A stretch of 64,000 bases of DNA from the NCBI GenBank assembly GCA_004764695.1, contig SMSO01000014.1:5214845-5278844 (forward strand), given 5' to 3'. Under the pieces are notes generated by a model. That model did not search any database. It worked only from the letters and a program-made list of their open reading frames with translations, and was not told where the DNA came from. Of the stretch, positions 33,555 to 46,162 are shown in pieces. The stretch comes from Schizochytrium sp. TIO01 (Eukaryota > Sar > Bigyra > Thraustochytrida > Thraustochytriidae). The translations under genes were made by a program, and so were the position numbers. Numbering within the stretch: the stretch's first letter is position 1; each line of letters starts with the position of its first letter.

Positions 33555-35120
33555 TGGTGCTATGTGAGTGATAGGCTCAAACAAGAGCCAGAGGGGCTTT
33601 TAACCTCTTGCAGTGTTTGCTGTTTGTGAGCACAATGTGTAGCCGGCTCTTCTGATAGCAGTCTCGCGAGACCTGCGTGGTAAACAAAGACCTGATTTTC
33701 TAATGCTTCAAATCCAAGGTTCAATCCAAAAGGATAGTACAAGGCCTACTAACCCCGGTGTTTTATGCGAAGGACAAGCGGATGTACAATCAGTGAGCCT
33801 TCCTCAGCAATGAAACAAGGTAGAGATAGCTGCGAATAGAGGGGCCTTGGAGTCCTTAACGTAGAACGTCTGAGAAGACACAGAAGAACAGAAACGGCGA
33901 AACAAAAAGAAAATTGAAGGAGCAGTGGAGAATTACAGAGCAATTCAAATTCAAAGATGAGGACCACACAGAAAATGAAGGTCTTAATATGCTCTACTCC
34001 AAGAAGCCTTGATTATCCTCAGGTTAATTTTATCTGAGACTGCAGCAGAGCACGTCTGTGCAGTGTCTCGGCGGACCGGAAGAAGTCTTCTCTTCTCGGC
34101 GCACCCGTGCGCTAGAAAGAGAATATCGATACTGCGAAGATGAGAGAAAAAGAGATGGAGAGAAGACACAGCCAGAAAAGAAAAGGGGGAGCACCGCCAC
34201 AACGACGAGGAGAAAAAGGGAGGGGAAGAAAGCGCTGGCGCACGTAGACGAAAAGGGGGAGCGCGAGAAGCACTACTGATGAGAATGAAAAAAGAGAGTA
34301 GAGCAAAAGTACAGACTGAGAGAGATACCTGAACGAAGGTCCTCGTGGCGAGATGTCCAAAACAAACAGAGTCACCAGCCACTCATTCGTTAGAGCGCCG
34401 TACAGGGATCCTCACCTCGTAAGCAAGGTGGACCGCGCAGGCCCCTCGCGGCCGTTTCTCTCCAGACGCAGGCGCCCTTTCTCTTGGCACCTGGCCTACC
34501 CGCAAGTGGACTGCTCCAAATCGCTGGCGGCGGCTTGCCTGTCTCTGTTTTCTCTACTATTTCTGTTATTTCTGCTATTTCTCCTTTTCCCTCCTCCTTC
34601 TTCTTCTTCTTCCTTTCCCTTCTTTTTCTTTCAATTTTTTTAATAAAATTTCTTTCTCCATTCTTTTCTTTTCATCTCCTTCAATAATGGACGATGGCCT
34701 TACCCTGGCACTTAGTTAATACTATAGAATGCGAATATATACGGACCTACCTAGCTCCTATGATCTAAGGTAGCAGTAGGGTTGTACTACAGCAGTATGG
34801 TATGATGGTCATAGGCATCTACAGTATAGGATGGTATGGTACGTATCCTTCACAAATCATTCGTTCACTCATTCATTCCATTCCACTTCTTCACTGATTG
34901 TTTCTTCTGCCTTTCTCCACTTTGTTTTCCTCATCTTCCTTTTCTTTTCTTCTCAAACCATAGTTTCTTATACTTCTAGTGAGAACATATCACTACTACC
35001 ATACTCCCTATTCGCAGGTGTCTTTTCTCTCTTCTTTCTTCTCCTATCGCTGAGGCACCTATTGACTATTACTTTTGAAGAAACAGGAAACAGCTCATCA
35101 GCCGTCGAGACCTTCGGACT

Positions 35121-35342
35121 GCTTCTTCTTCTTATTCTTCTTCTCTTCTTCTTCTCCTTCTCTTCTCCTTTTACTTTACTTCTTCTTCTTCTTCTTTTTC
35201 TTCTTCTTCTTCTTCTTCTTCTTCTTCTTCTCCTTCTCTTCTCCTTCTATTTTACTTCTTCTTCTTCTTCTTCTTTTTCTTTTTCTTCTTCTTCTTCTTC
35301 TTTTCCTTCTTCTCCTTCTTCTTCTCCTTTCCTCTCTCTCTC
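35121..35342 (+). repeat. CTT-rich polypyrimidine tract
   Basis: About 220 bp of almost pure pyrimidine on the plus strand. Two imperfect copies of a CTTCTCCTTCTCTTCTCCTT-to-TTTTACTTCTTCTTC block are joined by long CTT runs. The open frames across it are artefacts of composition. Confidence 0.9.
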
Positions 35343-38309
35343 TCCGTCTGAGGTGCTGTCGTGGAGCCTATCAAGTACCTCCTAGGCATTACTCATAGCT
35401 GGCCCCTCCAAACTTCCTTGGGTATCGAGGCAAGCATTCAATACCTATACCTAGGCAGTAATACCTAGCTATAAGCACGTAGTACCTTTCACCTCACAAT
35501 CAATCTTCGCATCAGCACTATTGTAGCAAGTAGCCTATTCACTTACGTAGCCCTGACAGCACTACCACTACTTTGAGTATCTACCTATCAGTAACACTAT
35601 CAGGTATATACTGCCTAGGTATTCACTAGGTCAAATAGCAGTCCGGTAGGTAGTCAACAAAGTGGACTATCAAGAGTTTATGAATCCATCCGGTTTCGAG
35701 ACCTAATAGACTTATCGCTAATAGAGCCATTAGAAAATAACGATGATGGATTTTTTTAATCTACTTTATACTTACATAAAACTTTTCATGATGGAGATAT
35801 AAATAAGAGTCAACATTAATACTACTCTGGGGAGCTTTTTGGATCCACACAACGCCTCCTATCAAACCATCCCTTCTACGCAAAACTATAGCACTAATAC
35901 CTAAAATGCTATTCACTATCCAGCAATACTAAACCTTTATCTTAATTATATCTATCAATTAGTAATATCTACCTACCAGGTACACCTGAGTGAGGGAGAG
36001 AAAGAAGCAATGAATGAATAGAACCATTGATCAATGACCATTGACCATTATCAGTGAGGCCGTGAGCGAGTGAGCGGATGGATGAAGCAAAGAATTGAAC
36101 AAAAAGAAGGCTAATCAGTTCAAAAGTACATGGGTACCTAACGTACCTACCCTCCTTCTCGATAGCTAGCTAGTTGCATCGTCACTTATTTGCTCTCCGT
36201 TCTAATCATATCCATTGTTTCATCATCAATTCATACTTTGGAATGCCATTAGCCTAAGTCTGTAATAAAGCAAAGGCCCTTCCGTCGCCAATACCCAAAA
36301 CTTCTCTCTCTTTGCTTTTTATCACGATGCTCTTCATGACCAAAGCACACATAGGAAAATCAAGGAGAGCCTTAAGGACAGAGGAGGTTTTTTACATGCC
36401 ATTGAGCTAATATTTTAGTATTATCTCTAGAGGTAGCTTATAGCACAGATTCTTTCATTTTCACTCTTCCTTCGAAGTTCAAAGTTTGTAGTTTGCTAGT
36501 AGTTTGCTATTAGTAGGTAGGTTTAGTAATGTCTTTTTAATTGTATAGGCCTCTATATAGGCTATAGGCTACCCTATACATATAGTCTCTAATCCATTAG
36601 TACGTAAATGAGTGAGCTTTTACCCAAGGTGCTAATACCGAAAAGATTTTAACTTATTCCCTCTAACTAATGAGAGTGTACACTAACTAGCTTGAATAGT
36701 CACTAACTAGAGGTACGTACCTATCAATCTAATCTCTAGAGAACGCCTAAAACCACTGGCTTCACCACTATGGTAGTTCCTCCTAGTTGGAGCCTTTATG
36801 GTGTATTGGTAAGAACATATTGCACCACATGGAACAAATTGCGATATCTGCAGCGCCCCATCACTCCAAATTCACTTTACAAACACTACCTAGATTTCTT
36901 TTTAAAGCTTAGGCTGCATCTCCGGGTCATCTCTGTTTCGTTTCTAACTCTTGTTTTAGAGAACCCGAATGATTGCTTTGTCTGTTTTAAATACAAAGTT
37001 AGGTCTTGTAGTGGTAGCCCTCCTAACTAGATCGATAGATCGATGACTGTATCAAGATTAATGATTCATCATGACGTGATGAGTGATTGGATTTCCCTAC
37101 CCTGTTACCATGCTAGGTAACAAATCCGCATGCTCACTCGAGAGCTGCCTCTGCCTATCTTTTACTTGGGGGGGATTCATTTCAATTCAATGATCGTCGA
37201 AATATTATATTTGATGAATTGTTATCAGTCGAGACCACTCTTTGACATTTATAGTTTGGCCATTAGTATGATCCTGAGGTACGATATTTCTGTTTCTCGT
37301 GACTGATTATTTTGACTTTGTGATCTTCTACCCACGTGGAAGGAATCATAAGAATAGCCTCTGGCTGTGAGAATGAAGGCTACTCTTGCAAACTAGTATA
37401 TACTCTATGCTTGTCAGAATCGTTTCGAGGAGATGAAGATGGTACAGACTGAAGGTAAAACGAACCCTGCAATATACCGTGCAGCGTACCTGATCAGCTA
37501 TTCTCCAAGTTTAAAGTTTATTTCACCTATTTGTGCACTGGACAAGAACAACCAGTATTTTTCGTTGTTTGTCCACGCCTGTCGGGAAGCAAGTGAAGGC
37601 TTTGCTAGAACTAACCAAGTAAAAGCATGGTGCATAGTAGTACTACCCAGGTACTTAGGTAAAGCCTGTGGTGAAAGTCTAAATTTCATCTGTGGTAGTA
37701 ATAGTGATGTCGTTGTTATCCCAACCTAAAATAAAATCTTATTTTAGTTACGGACATCATCACATAAAATGAACCGCAACCTGAGTGTTGTAGTAGCGTG
37801 GCACAAATCTTTTTCCGCGCTCTCCATTTTAATTTATTTTGAAGAACCTAAGTGGAAAGCAGTCATTTGGTCTAACATTTAGTAGGTATCCAATCTGACA
37901 GACCTCGAAATTCCTGCGCGGGAACACACAATATAAAATGGACTTTGAAGTCTTAAATCCTGTTAGCTTTATCTTTACTTTCGCGGGTGTCCTATTATTT
38001 GTTTTATAATCAATGGCATAACCATGGAAACCAAGACGCCCTTCAACATATTACGTTTATATTAACTTTCGAATATAAGTAAGTAAACTTCCATGAAGAT
38101 CATGGTAATTATTCCCAAGAGGATACATAGTATGCAGTGTGAGGACGCCAGCTGACATAACCAAAAGATGAAGATAGGTGCAGCCTTGAAACTTTAATAA
38201 ATTAATTATTATGGCTGTGCTTTTTGCTGGAACAAACCTAATTCTTGTTCTGTACAAATTTACTATTTCCTTACATTTCTTCACTGTCTCCTTCAGCAAC
38301 AACTTCTAG

Positions 38310-38640
38310 GACCATAGTCCATTTGCCCGGAGAGATGGGGTGCAAACTTGTTTAATAAGTCTGTCATCATAGATAAAGACACTTAAAGTCTGCAGGAAAC
38401 CTTCGAGCGAGGATGCGTGCAGCATCCTTTTTGCTCGCCTTTCCGTTCGTGTGGACCCGTGCCAAATCCAAAAATGTTAATAGGTCTAATAGGTCCTTAT
38501 TGAGGAAAGGTTCTAGTTGAGACCTTTCAATAAGTTGCGTGGATCCAGTGTTGAGCGGTCTGAGCAGTATCAATATAATGGACACAAAATCTCGAGCTTC
38601 GACATTGTGAAATTTGAGACCTCTCTAGTATTATTAAGGG
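38310..38640 (-). pseudogene. Possible decayed gene fragment or terminal exons
   Basis: On the minus strand a stretch open from an AG near 38625 reads like a helical protein: NVEARDFVSIILILLRPLN, then LEPFLNKDLLDLLTFLDLAR and KKDAARILARRFPADFK, before a TGA at 38367. Just beyond it, a second frame gives MMTDLLNKFAPHLSGQMDYGP and a third gives VVAEGDSEEM then stop at about 38309. Composition and continuity suggest one coding end broken by two frame changes, or short unseen introns. Family unknown. It could be chance in a moderately GC-rich patch. Confidence 0.3.
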
Positions 38641-41600
38641 CTATACAAAGGCGTGACTAATGACCACTCATGGATACCTAGAATACCCCAGTCCCTTATA
38701 TAGACCATAGACTATCCCTCGACAAGTATTCCTACCAGGAATACTGCTTTTTTTTGAAGATCTGCATATTGAATTTATTCAGTCTATATCGAATGAATAT
38801 AACTGTCACGCCTGCGAATCTCTGACCGATAGTGATCAACGTGAGGCTTTTTTTAACAGAGTACTTCAGGCAAGACTTATTTGGCGCATTAAGTTAAGTT
38901 TGTGAACAGGAATTATGAATAATAGGTAGCCACGGCACCTGCAAGTACTACTTGAGCCTATTTTCTAAAGATTTGCCTATAGAGTTAGCCCTGTGAATGT
39001 ATCAGTATAAACTATGATCCCATCAAGAACTTTACACTGAAACCAAATGGAACATTTATTCTCAATTCAGCAAACACTAATCAGAAATTGAATTACGTGA
39101 ATGAACGAAAAATCGATGCAAATATTTGGAAAGTAGAGACTATATGAAATCAGGATTACAGATAGAACGAAGAAAACGAATACATTGGTTATGCTTTTAA
39201 AGGTGTCTTTCTCCTGTTAGTCTCGAGTAATGTTGACTTTTACTCGCCTCTAGGTTCTAATTCATTGTATGCCCTAAAAGCGCGCATTTATATTCTGACG
39301 TATACTTGCTTGGATACTTGTACTTCGCAGGCCGTTATTCACGAGTCTCGTAGCTAATTTAAGTCATAGAGCTCATAAATTTAGTCTTGAAACTCTTACG
39401 CTCGAAACGTATAGCGTGATCTTCAATGGGGAATCATTTTGATCATACGCAGCCAGAAACTTTGGGCAATTTCTATAATTTCAAAGATACTAAGTTGAGT
39501 ATATGGGTATGCTTTCGAGCTACTTCTGAGCCATCTATCAAGTCTACCATCTTTTGTAGCTGTACAACCATTTAATATGTAGAAGTGACTCGCCCCTTCA
39601 AAGAACAGCGCAAGTACTTTGTACAACTGAGATTTTGTATAATTGTATATCGAAAAAAAAAAATCATTCGAGTAAATATTTAACATGCATAGCAAAGCAA
39701 AGTTTGAAAATAGGAGATTACTAACTTGCTAGTTTTTATAAATATTCATCTGAGCTGGCTGCTGAGATCTCCAATCGAAGGAACCGCGGACAAGACATAG
39801 AGTTATCGATGTCTCGCTGTAAAGACCTCGCCGACCTAGGGCTTACAATAAAGCACAACTAGACCACCAGGCTTACGTGGTTGCTGAAGCCAAGAACCAA
39901 AAGCGTGACTACACATTACCTAGATCCAAGTATGATGCAATTTGAATTGATGGTTGAGGAGGTTAAATTAACCTAACCCTGTCACGTGTCTTCAGCATCC
40001 TAATTATTACATGAATTAGACTGCCCTGGGATTCATTTCCAGGACAGCAGTTCGCTACCCCTTCAAATCATTTCTTTTAAATGCTTCATCAAGACTCTCT
40101 CCATCATCTTCACAGTCGACCTCCATCTGCCCAGGTTCATGTTTCAGCATTGGCAATGATAGTCGTTCTAAGTGTTGAGATCACCAAGAAAAGGATCATA
40201 TTAGTTAGACTTTGTAAAAGATCCTAGCAAACCAGTGTATGGCCTAACATGCTGGTCCATGTATAGTGCCAGAACTAGACAATCAGAGAGTAGCTAGAAG
40301 TTTAAGGTACTAACTTGTATCACGGCTATGCTCAATGTAATCATTGGTCTAAAGATCTGAACTCATAGTCAAGGAGAAATTCCACTCATCAATTTCCATC
40401 ATCTGCAGAAGACCAAATCATCAGCTTTAGTTTATCAAAAATCATGCAAACTGGGAGGTATCGTAGTTTCTACGATCAATGAATTGCAAATTTCAAACAT
40501 TTGAGAGCATAAATCCTTCCAAGTATTTTTCGATACCTTCGAGATCCCAAGTAGCGTGCTTACATGCTGTCAATCGCCTTCGGACTATCTGAATTAATTA
40601 CTAAACCACTATAAAGTGTTTTTGTTTTTTTTTAAGTCCCCAGACAGCTAAACAGAATGAATGTTTAGTTGATGTCTTTTTAATAGGTCCACAGCTGCAA
40701 TCTCATTTCAATACGTGATTCGATTTGCAACATGGTTCGCGGATTTAAAGATGGTATCAGCAATTTGAATATGGCTAGGATTTTTAGCGAAGTAAACGGG
40801 AAACAACTAAATGTAGCAGGTTTTTGCAATCCCCAAGACCCATATAAACCCCAATTAGCATGCGTAAGCCTGCACCTCGAACAATTTAAAAGTAAGTTGT
40901 CACAGCATATGTACATAAATGAGTTTTAGGGAGGGGATTAGGAGAAATTCTCTTCATCATTTAAAATGTTATGAATACTTTGCAAAGACTCGATTGTACC
41001 CTCACAAAAAGTTGGAATGTCTAAATTGAAAAATCAAATTGAAAATGGAACCCTGGTAGATCTGCGCAACTTCCACGCTCATATATACAAAACTATTGCA
41101 AGATTTAAGATTCTGTAACAATAAGACGAAATAATTTTATGTCTGGCCGGAGTCGATTTTTTGAGCTAACAGTTCATTAGAATAGAAATGGATCACTCTA
41201 ATAAAAAAATAGATCGTTTTTCTTTTACCTTTATTTTATGCAAAGTTCATTCCAAGGAATGAAAACAGAGATCTTGATTATAGTAAGTTCTGTAGAGCCC
41301 AGATGACATTCGTTTCATCTGCAAGACCCTTTTTGAAGAACCTACGTCATTTGCCCAGCGCGACGAGGATATTTAAGCACAGATGGCTTGTATTCACATC
41401 ACATGGTGTAGAGCCTCATTTGAACGCTAATTCTCCATTGATTCTTATTTTCCCTTTTGAGTGACCTCGGTTATCTGATCTTCAATAAACACTGAAAACT
41501 TGTTTCTATTGCCTGTTCGGTGCATCTATGAGTTTACATCCCCTTTCGCTAGTCCCGTAAAGACATCCTCAAAAACTCTCCAATATGGAAGTCAGGAAAA

Positions 41601-43950
41601 CCAACCATTTCGAGCAGTTACTTCAATTATTACTTCAATACCCCCTCTTTCTGGGCGTGTCTGACTGAAAATAATTTATAACCTTTCATTTGATTTGCCT
41701 CCGAGAGGGTAGCATGAAAGTTTCTGTTGGCTGCAATGCAACCGCGGACTGGGGTAGATAGCTATCGTTAGTCCCCTCTGTGCACTCTGGGACAGCCTGA
41801 GGCATCAAGGACATCCCTTGGAGGCTCGTGCCTTTTTCTGTTTCTCCATCGTTCAGTGTCTTGCTCATGCGCCTTCCATTCAATCTTGTACCGTAGTTTG
41901 TTTAGTTCTCGCTACATGCTCCTAATTTTGCCGCAGGAGACAGCAGCACCAACACACGTGGTGATGGAAAGGACTGCCTACATTACACAAGAAAGAAAAA
42001 CGTGCCGCGGTGCAGCGAGTTCCCTGTTACTACTACAGCCTTCTTTCTTTAGAGACTTCCTTGCCTGAATGCTATCGAGTAATAGTGGTGTGCCTTGTCT
42101 TTCACCTATTAATAGATACGGACAAGTCCGCACGAAACAGCCCATCCTCAAAGAGGAGATTTCTGAACTGTATTTTTTCGTTTCTGCGAAGGGAAAAAAT
42201 AATTGGATATCAAGTTGAAGACATCGGACCATTTTCCACCCCCTTTTGCTACCGATCACGATCATACAAGTTGGAAGCTTTAACGTGCTCAGACACATTT
42301 TTGTTATTTTTATGTGCGTTGCTTCGTTTGTTCTTTTAATGTTCCCTTTGCTTCTTTGCTATAACTTGTAGGCTCTTCTCAACCTGAGAATATCTCCATG
42401 ACACCAAGAAGGAATCTTCGTTGTGCCCTGTTTGATGTGGCCCTTTCATTTAATCGAATGTAGGCATCTACTTGAAATACAGGATGAAAAAGGAACATTC
42501 TAATTATCATATGCTACTTAGAATATGTAAAATGCATTTTCTTCGAACGGAAGCAGTACAAACTTGACTGTATGGAGAATTACACTACCCCTCGGAGATT
42601 TGATGCTGTCTTATATAATCCATTTCAGCTAGAATATGCGGTCGGAGAGCAGCCTCTCTTGACAAGATCGAGAAACTGCCATAGGTTTTTAGTTTTTAAC
42701 TTTTGCCCTGGCGACCATCAGAAACTCGTGGGTTAGTGCAAAAGCTTTCTTTAGCTCAAGGCGAAATAAGTTCATACGCTAATCTTCTAATGATCTCTCA
42801 TATTAGAACTACAAGAGACCTTTTCATTGTGTATCATTAAAAATAAAAAACAAAAAACAAAAAACTGTAAACTTAAATTTGATCATCAGAGGTTTAAGAG
42901 AATAGAAATGGATTCACATTTCATTAATAGATGTTACTAATGAAATTAACAGTTTGCTGAAATGAATCTTCACTATCTGCAGAGCCGTCTACTAGAATGT
43001 GAGGTTGTATGCAACAATAACTTTAAGATGATCAGAAGAAAATTCAACTACCAATTAATCACACAAAACTGCTGCCTTTTGCTGAGCATAAAGGTTTTAA
43101 CCAGTTGCCCTTCTCAGGTGCCTTCTTTTTCTGATTTTCTCTATGTCTCGTAGAGAATTGAAGAATTATTTCCCTAGAAGGAGGCTAGTTTCTTCTCTCA
43201 TTCTCTCTGCAATATGAAAAGCTTCGACGTAGAGCGCAAAACAAAATTTTCAGTTAAATTTTGGATGAAAGGGGGAAACCTCTGTCGAGTTTCCTATTCT
43301 TGCATTGCGATTTTATAGTGTCTCAATTGATTTAGGCTTTCCTGCGATTTGTAATAGCTTCAGTTTCTATTCGGGAAACTAGATCACTCAAATATATCAT
43401 CATTACTCTGGTACCTTGAGGATATGGGGCGTTTGTGCTCTCGAATGCGTCACTAATGAATTGGAGCCTGAATTAATTGATTTGATTGCTTTATTGCTGA
43501 AAGGAGATACTGATTAGCGTGAGGTTGACTGTAAAGATGAAGGTAGGAAGCTTGATTTAAATTGATCTTCCAACTTTCTCAACAGCTTTCACGTTCGCTG
43601 GCGACTCCCCATTTTTCTTCTTGATCCATGAAACACAAACTAGATAAACTATTACGGTCTTGCAATATACAATTCAATTGTGCAATCGTATTTAAATATA
43701 GGTAAATACATAAGAATCACAAGCTTCATTGATTTGATGATCCCGCATATAATATACCAAGAAGTTTGAAATAAATACAAGTAGTATAGGACCTTTTCTA
43801 TTTATTTAAATTACATCTATAAGTTTAAAACCTACCTAAGAGAAACCTTTCCTGCATATTATACTATACAGTTTATACTGTCAACTAATAATTGTTGACT
43901 GAGAGTTCAAGCTCTACGTCCTCTGACATTGGATTTTATAGAGTTCTAGT

Positions 43951-44124
43951 ATGGTTGCAGGCTTTCACACCGCCATACCTCTACGCAGAAACCTGAAGTA
44001 CGTGCCCAGCTCGACCTTAGAAACTGTATTCTTTGGGCAACGCGGTCGCAACTCCGAATGCAACCGAGGCATACGGGCGCAAGAGCTCGGTTTTGATGCC
44101 GCGATGTGCCTCAAGGAGCTATAG
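43951..44124 (+). CDS. Small ORF in a GC-rich island, unidentified
   Basis: An ATG at 43951 opens 57 codons to a TAG at 44122. The island is markedly richer in G+C than the flanking AT-rich desert, as real genes here are. The peptide starts MVAGFHTAIPLRRNLKYVPS and is otherwise featureless. No domain is recognised. It could be an exon, a gene relic or a mobile-element fragment. Confidence 0.25.
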   Translation: MVAGFHTAIPLRRNLKYVPSSTLETVFFGQRGRNSECNRGIRAQELGFDAAMCLKEL

Positions 44125-46162
44125 ATTGCTCAACCCGCTTCTATCGCTCCCAAGGCATCATGTGGCTCTGCATGTGACCAACGAAGGCGTAGTACATCTA
44201 TAAGACACCTAAACTACTATGGCTGGACGCGAAGGTTCGTTAGCGAGAGGAGGTCTAAAGGACCATTGCTTTCTACTTTCTTCGTCTCGTTCGTTTTTTT
44301 GTTTATTAAAATTTAGTTTCAGAATATTTTTTTTAAAAAGTATATACAATAGTACAGAATTTATTATATATATAATATGTCTATTTTTATTTTTATTAAT
44401 ATGGAGATGGTTTTTTGTTTCTTTTTTAAATAAAAACATAGATTAGGTTGTATCGTGCTGACTTCTTTCTACATTTAAATAGTTGCTTACTGTAATCGAA
44501 AAGTCATTCTTTACCGTAATTTATAAGTACTTCAGTAAATCAGCGATAGGTATTTGGAGAGAGTGATTGACAATTCCTAAAGCTAGGAGCAAAGGTTTGC
44601 TTCATCTCTCTTTCTCTCTAAACAGCGTATAATGAGTTTTTAACTTCGCAGAGTCATATCCCCACAATACAAATATTGGAAAATGTGCGCAAAGACACCG
44701 ATTCAATGGGGTGCCGGTCGTTTTGTTTTTAAAGGGATGAAAAGAAGTTCAAAATGGCTATTCCATGAATGAGTCTTCCTTTCGGAGTAATAGAAACAAA
44801 AGCAACATTGTGCTGTCCAAATCGCACAACTTTTATCAAAATGGACTGCATAAGTTTTTGGTTTTTCTTCAGCTTTAGTCTGATCTAGTTAATTTGATTC
44901 AATATGCTTTTGGCTTGCTCGATATGATACTAAATTAGAAATATGAAAATCTGGCTTATACTTTCGATTGTAAAATTAAAGTATTGCTATAATGATAAAT
45001 TGTTTATTTTAGGTATTATTATTTTTGTTGTTGGGGGGGGTAACATTATACCACATCTTTTGGTTTTGGTTAGGTTTTTGTTTTTTGTTTTTTTGTTCTT
45101 CGGGAACTTTACCCTCGCAAGGCTTCACTACCTTTACCAACTATCGAAGGACTATTTGCTCGATTTTTTGGACTGTGAAGGCATTCAAAAGTTTGTTTTA
45201 TAATCTTGCGGGAATCGCTGGAGCTCTCCATGGCTTTCCAATAAAGGCAGATGTTACCAAGGCGGCAGCCTTTTACAAATTTAAAAAATAAATTTAAAAA
45301 ATTGTACTTCAATGACCTGAACAGTAAGGGACAACTTTTATAAAAACAAAACAAAAAAACTGGACTGGTTATTTTTTCTAATTGAAATAATTCGTTCCTC
45401 TTTTATGTCTGCTTCAAGCTCTTCAAGAAACCAAGGCATGACATTTTCTATGAACAATGTTTCCCCCCTTTATAATGAAAATTTTATACACATTAATTAC
45501 CAAGGGGATTGCTAAATTATGGTTTAGGAATTATTATAGGGGCACATAAACATTCTGAACATTATGCAGATAGATAATCTATTGGTAGTGCTCCTCACGT
45601 CATCATGGTAGATCGATTATTAATCTCTCGTTTTTATTGTATGTTTATTTTATTTTTAAAAGTTGTGCTGTGGAAATTCTAGCTACAGCTTGCTTATGGA
45701 AGTTTTTCTATGATGGTTATCATTCTACTTTTAAAAATAAAAGTTTGAAATTTGAAGAAATTTTCGATCGCCGAATTTCGGTATCGTGGGCAAAGAATCT
45801 CTCGGTGAGTTCATAGCGTCCAAACCCGGAATAGTACAAAGCAGCGTGGATTACAGTTCTTCGTTGTTTGGTATACCCACGGTGCGTAGTATTCTAGAAC
45901 AGCGGAAGCTGCTGCCTTGTCTCCACGCCAGTGCCAGCGGCTTGTAATACACAAGGTTTTTGGGGGAGCTCTGTGAATTGGAAACATCGAATTTACTTGC
46001 CCCAGTCTAAGTGCTCATCTGTGAGCAAAAGTATCGAACCCTCTAAAAAGGTTGACTAGCCTAAGGGCTCAACATTAAATAATTCCTTCCCTTGGAAGCT
46101 AGTAATCAGGGCCCGAAGTCTTCGAGTTTTAGGCAACCCAAGGAAAAACAACAACAAAAAAC

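Larger units (their letters stand above)
33555..46162. other. Gene desert (12.6 kb)
   Basis: No convincing complete gene. Contents: a purine/pyrimidine-skewed and GC-rich stretch at 34050-34540, which may be the cyclin promoter or a 5' exon and includes a 96-codon plus-strand frame from 34353 of unknown status; a CTT-rich tract; AT-rich DNA with dense TACCTAG/CTAGGTA words; open islands at 38310-38640 (-) and 43951-44124 (+); and a 65-codon plus-strand frame at 40732-40929 without a recognisable domain. Confidence 0.4.

Noticed and set aside
34353-34643. 96-codon plus-strand frame starting in a GC-rich patch
   Set aside because: The first 60 codons look plausible but then run into a CT-rich tract with Leu/Phe/Ser repeats. 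The patch is more likely the cyclin promoter or 5' exon region.
34831-35398. Plus-strand frames of 184 and 107 codons
   Set aside because: They are translations of the CTT-rich tract into Phe/Leu/Ser runs, not proteins.
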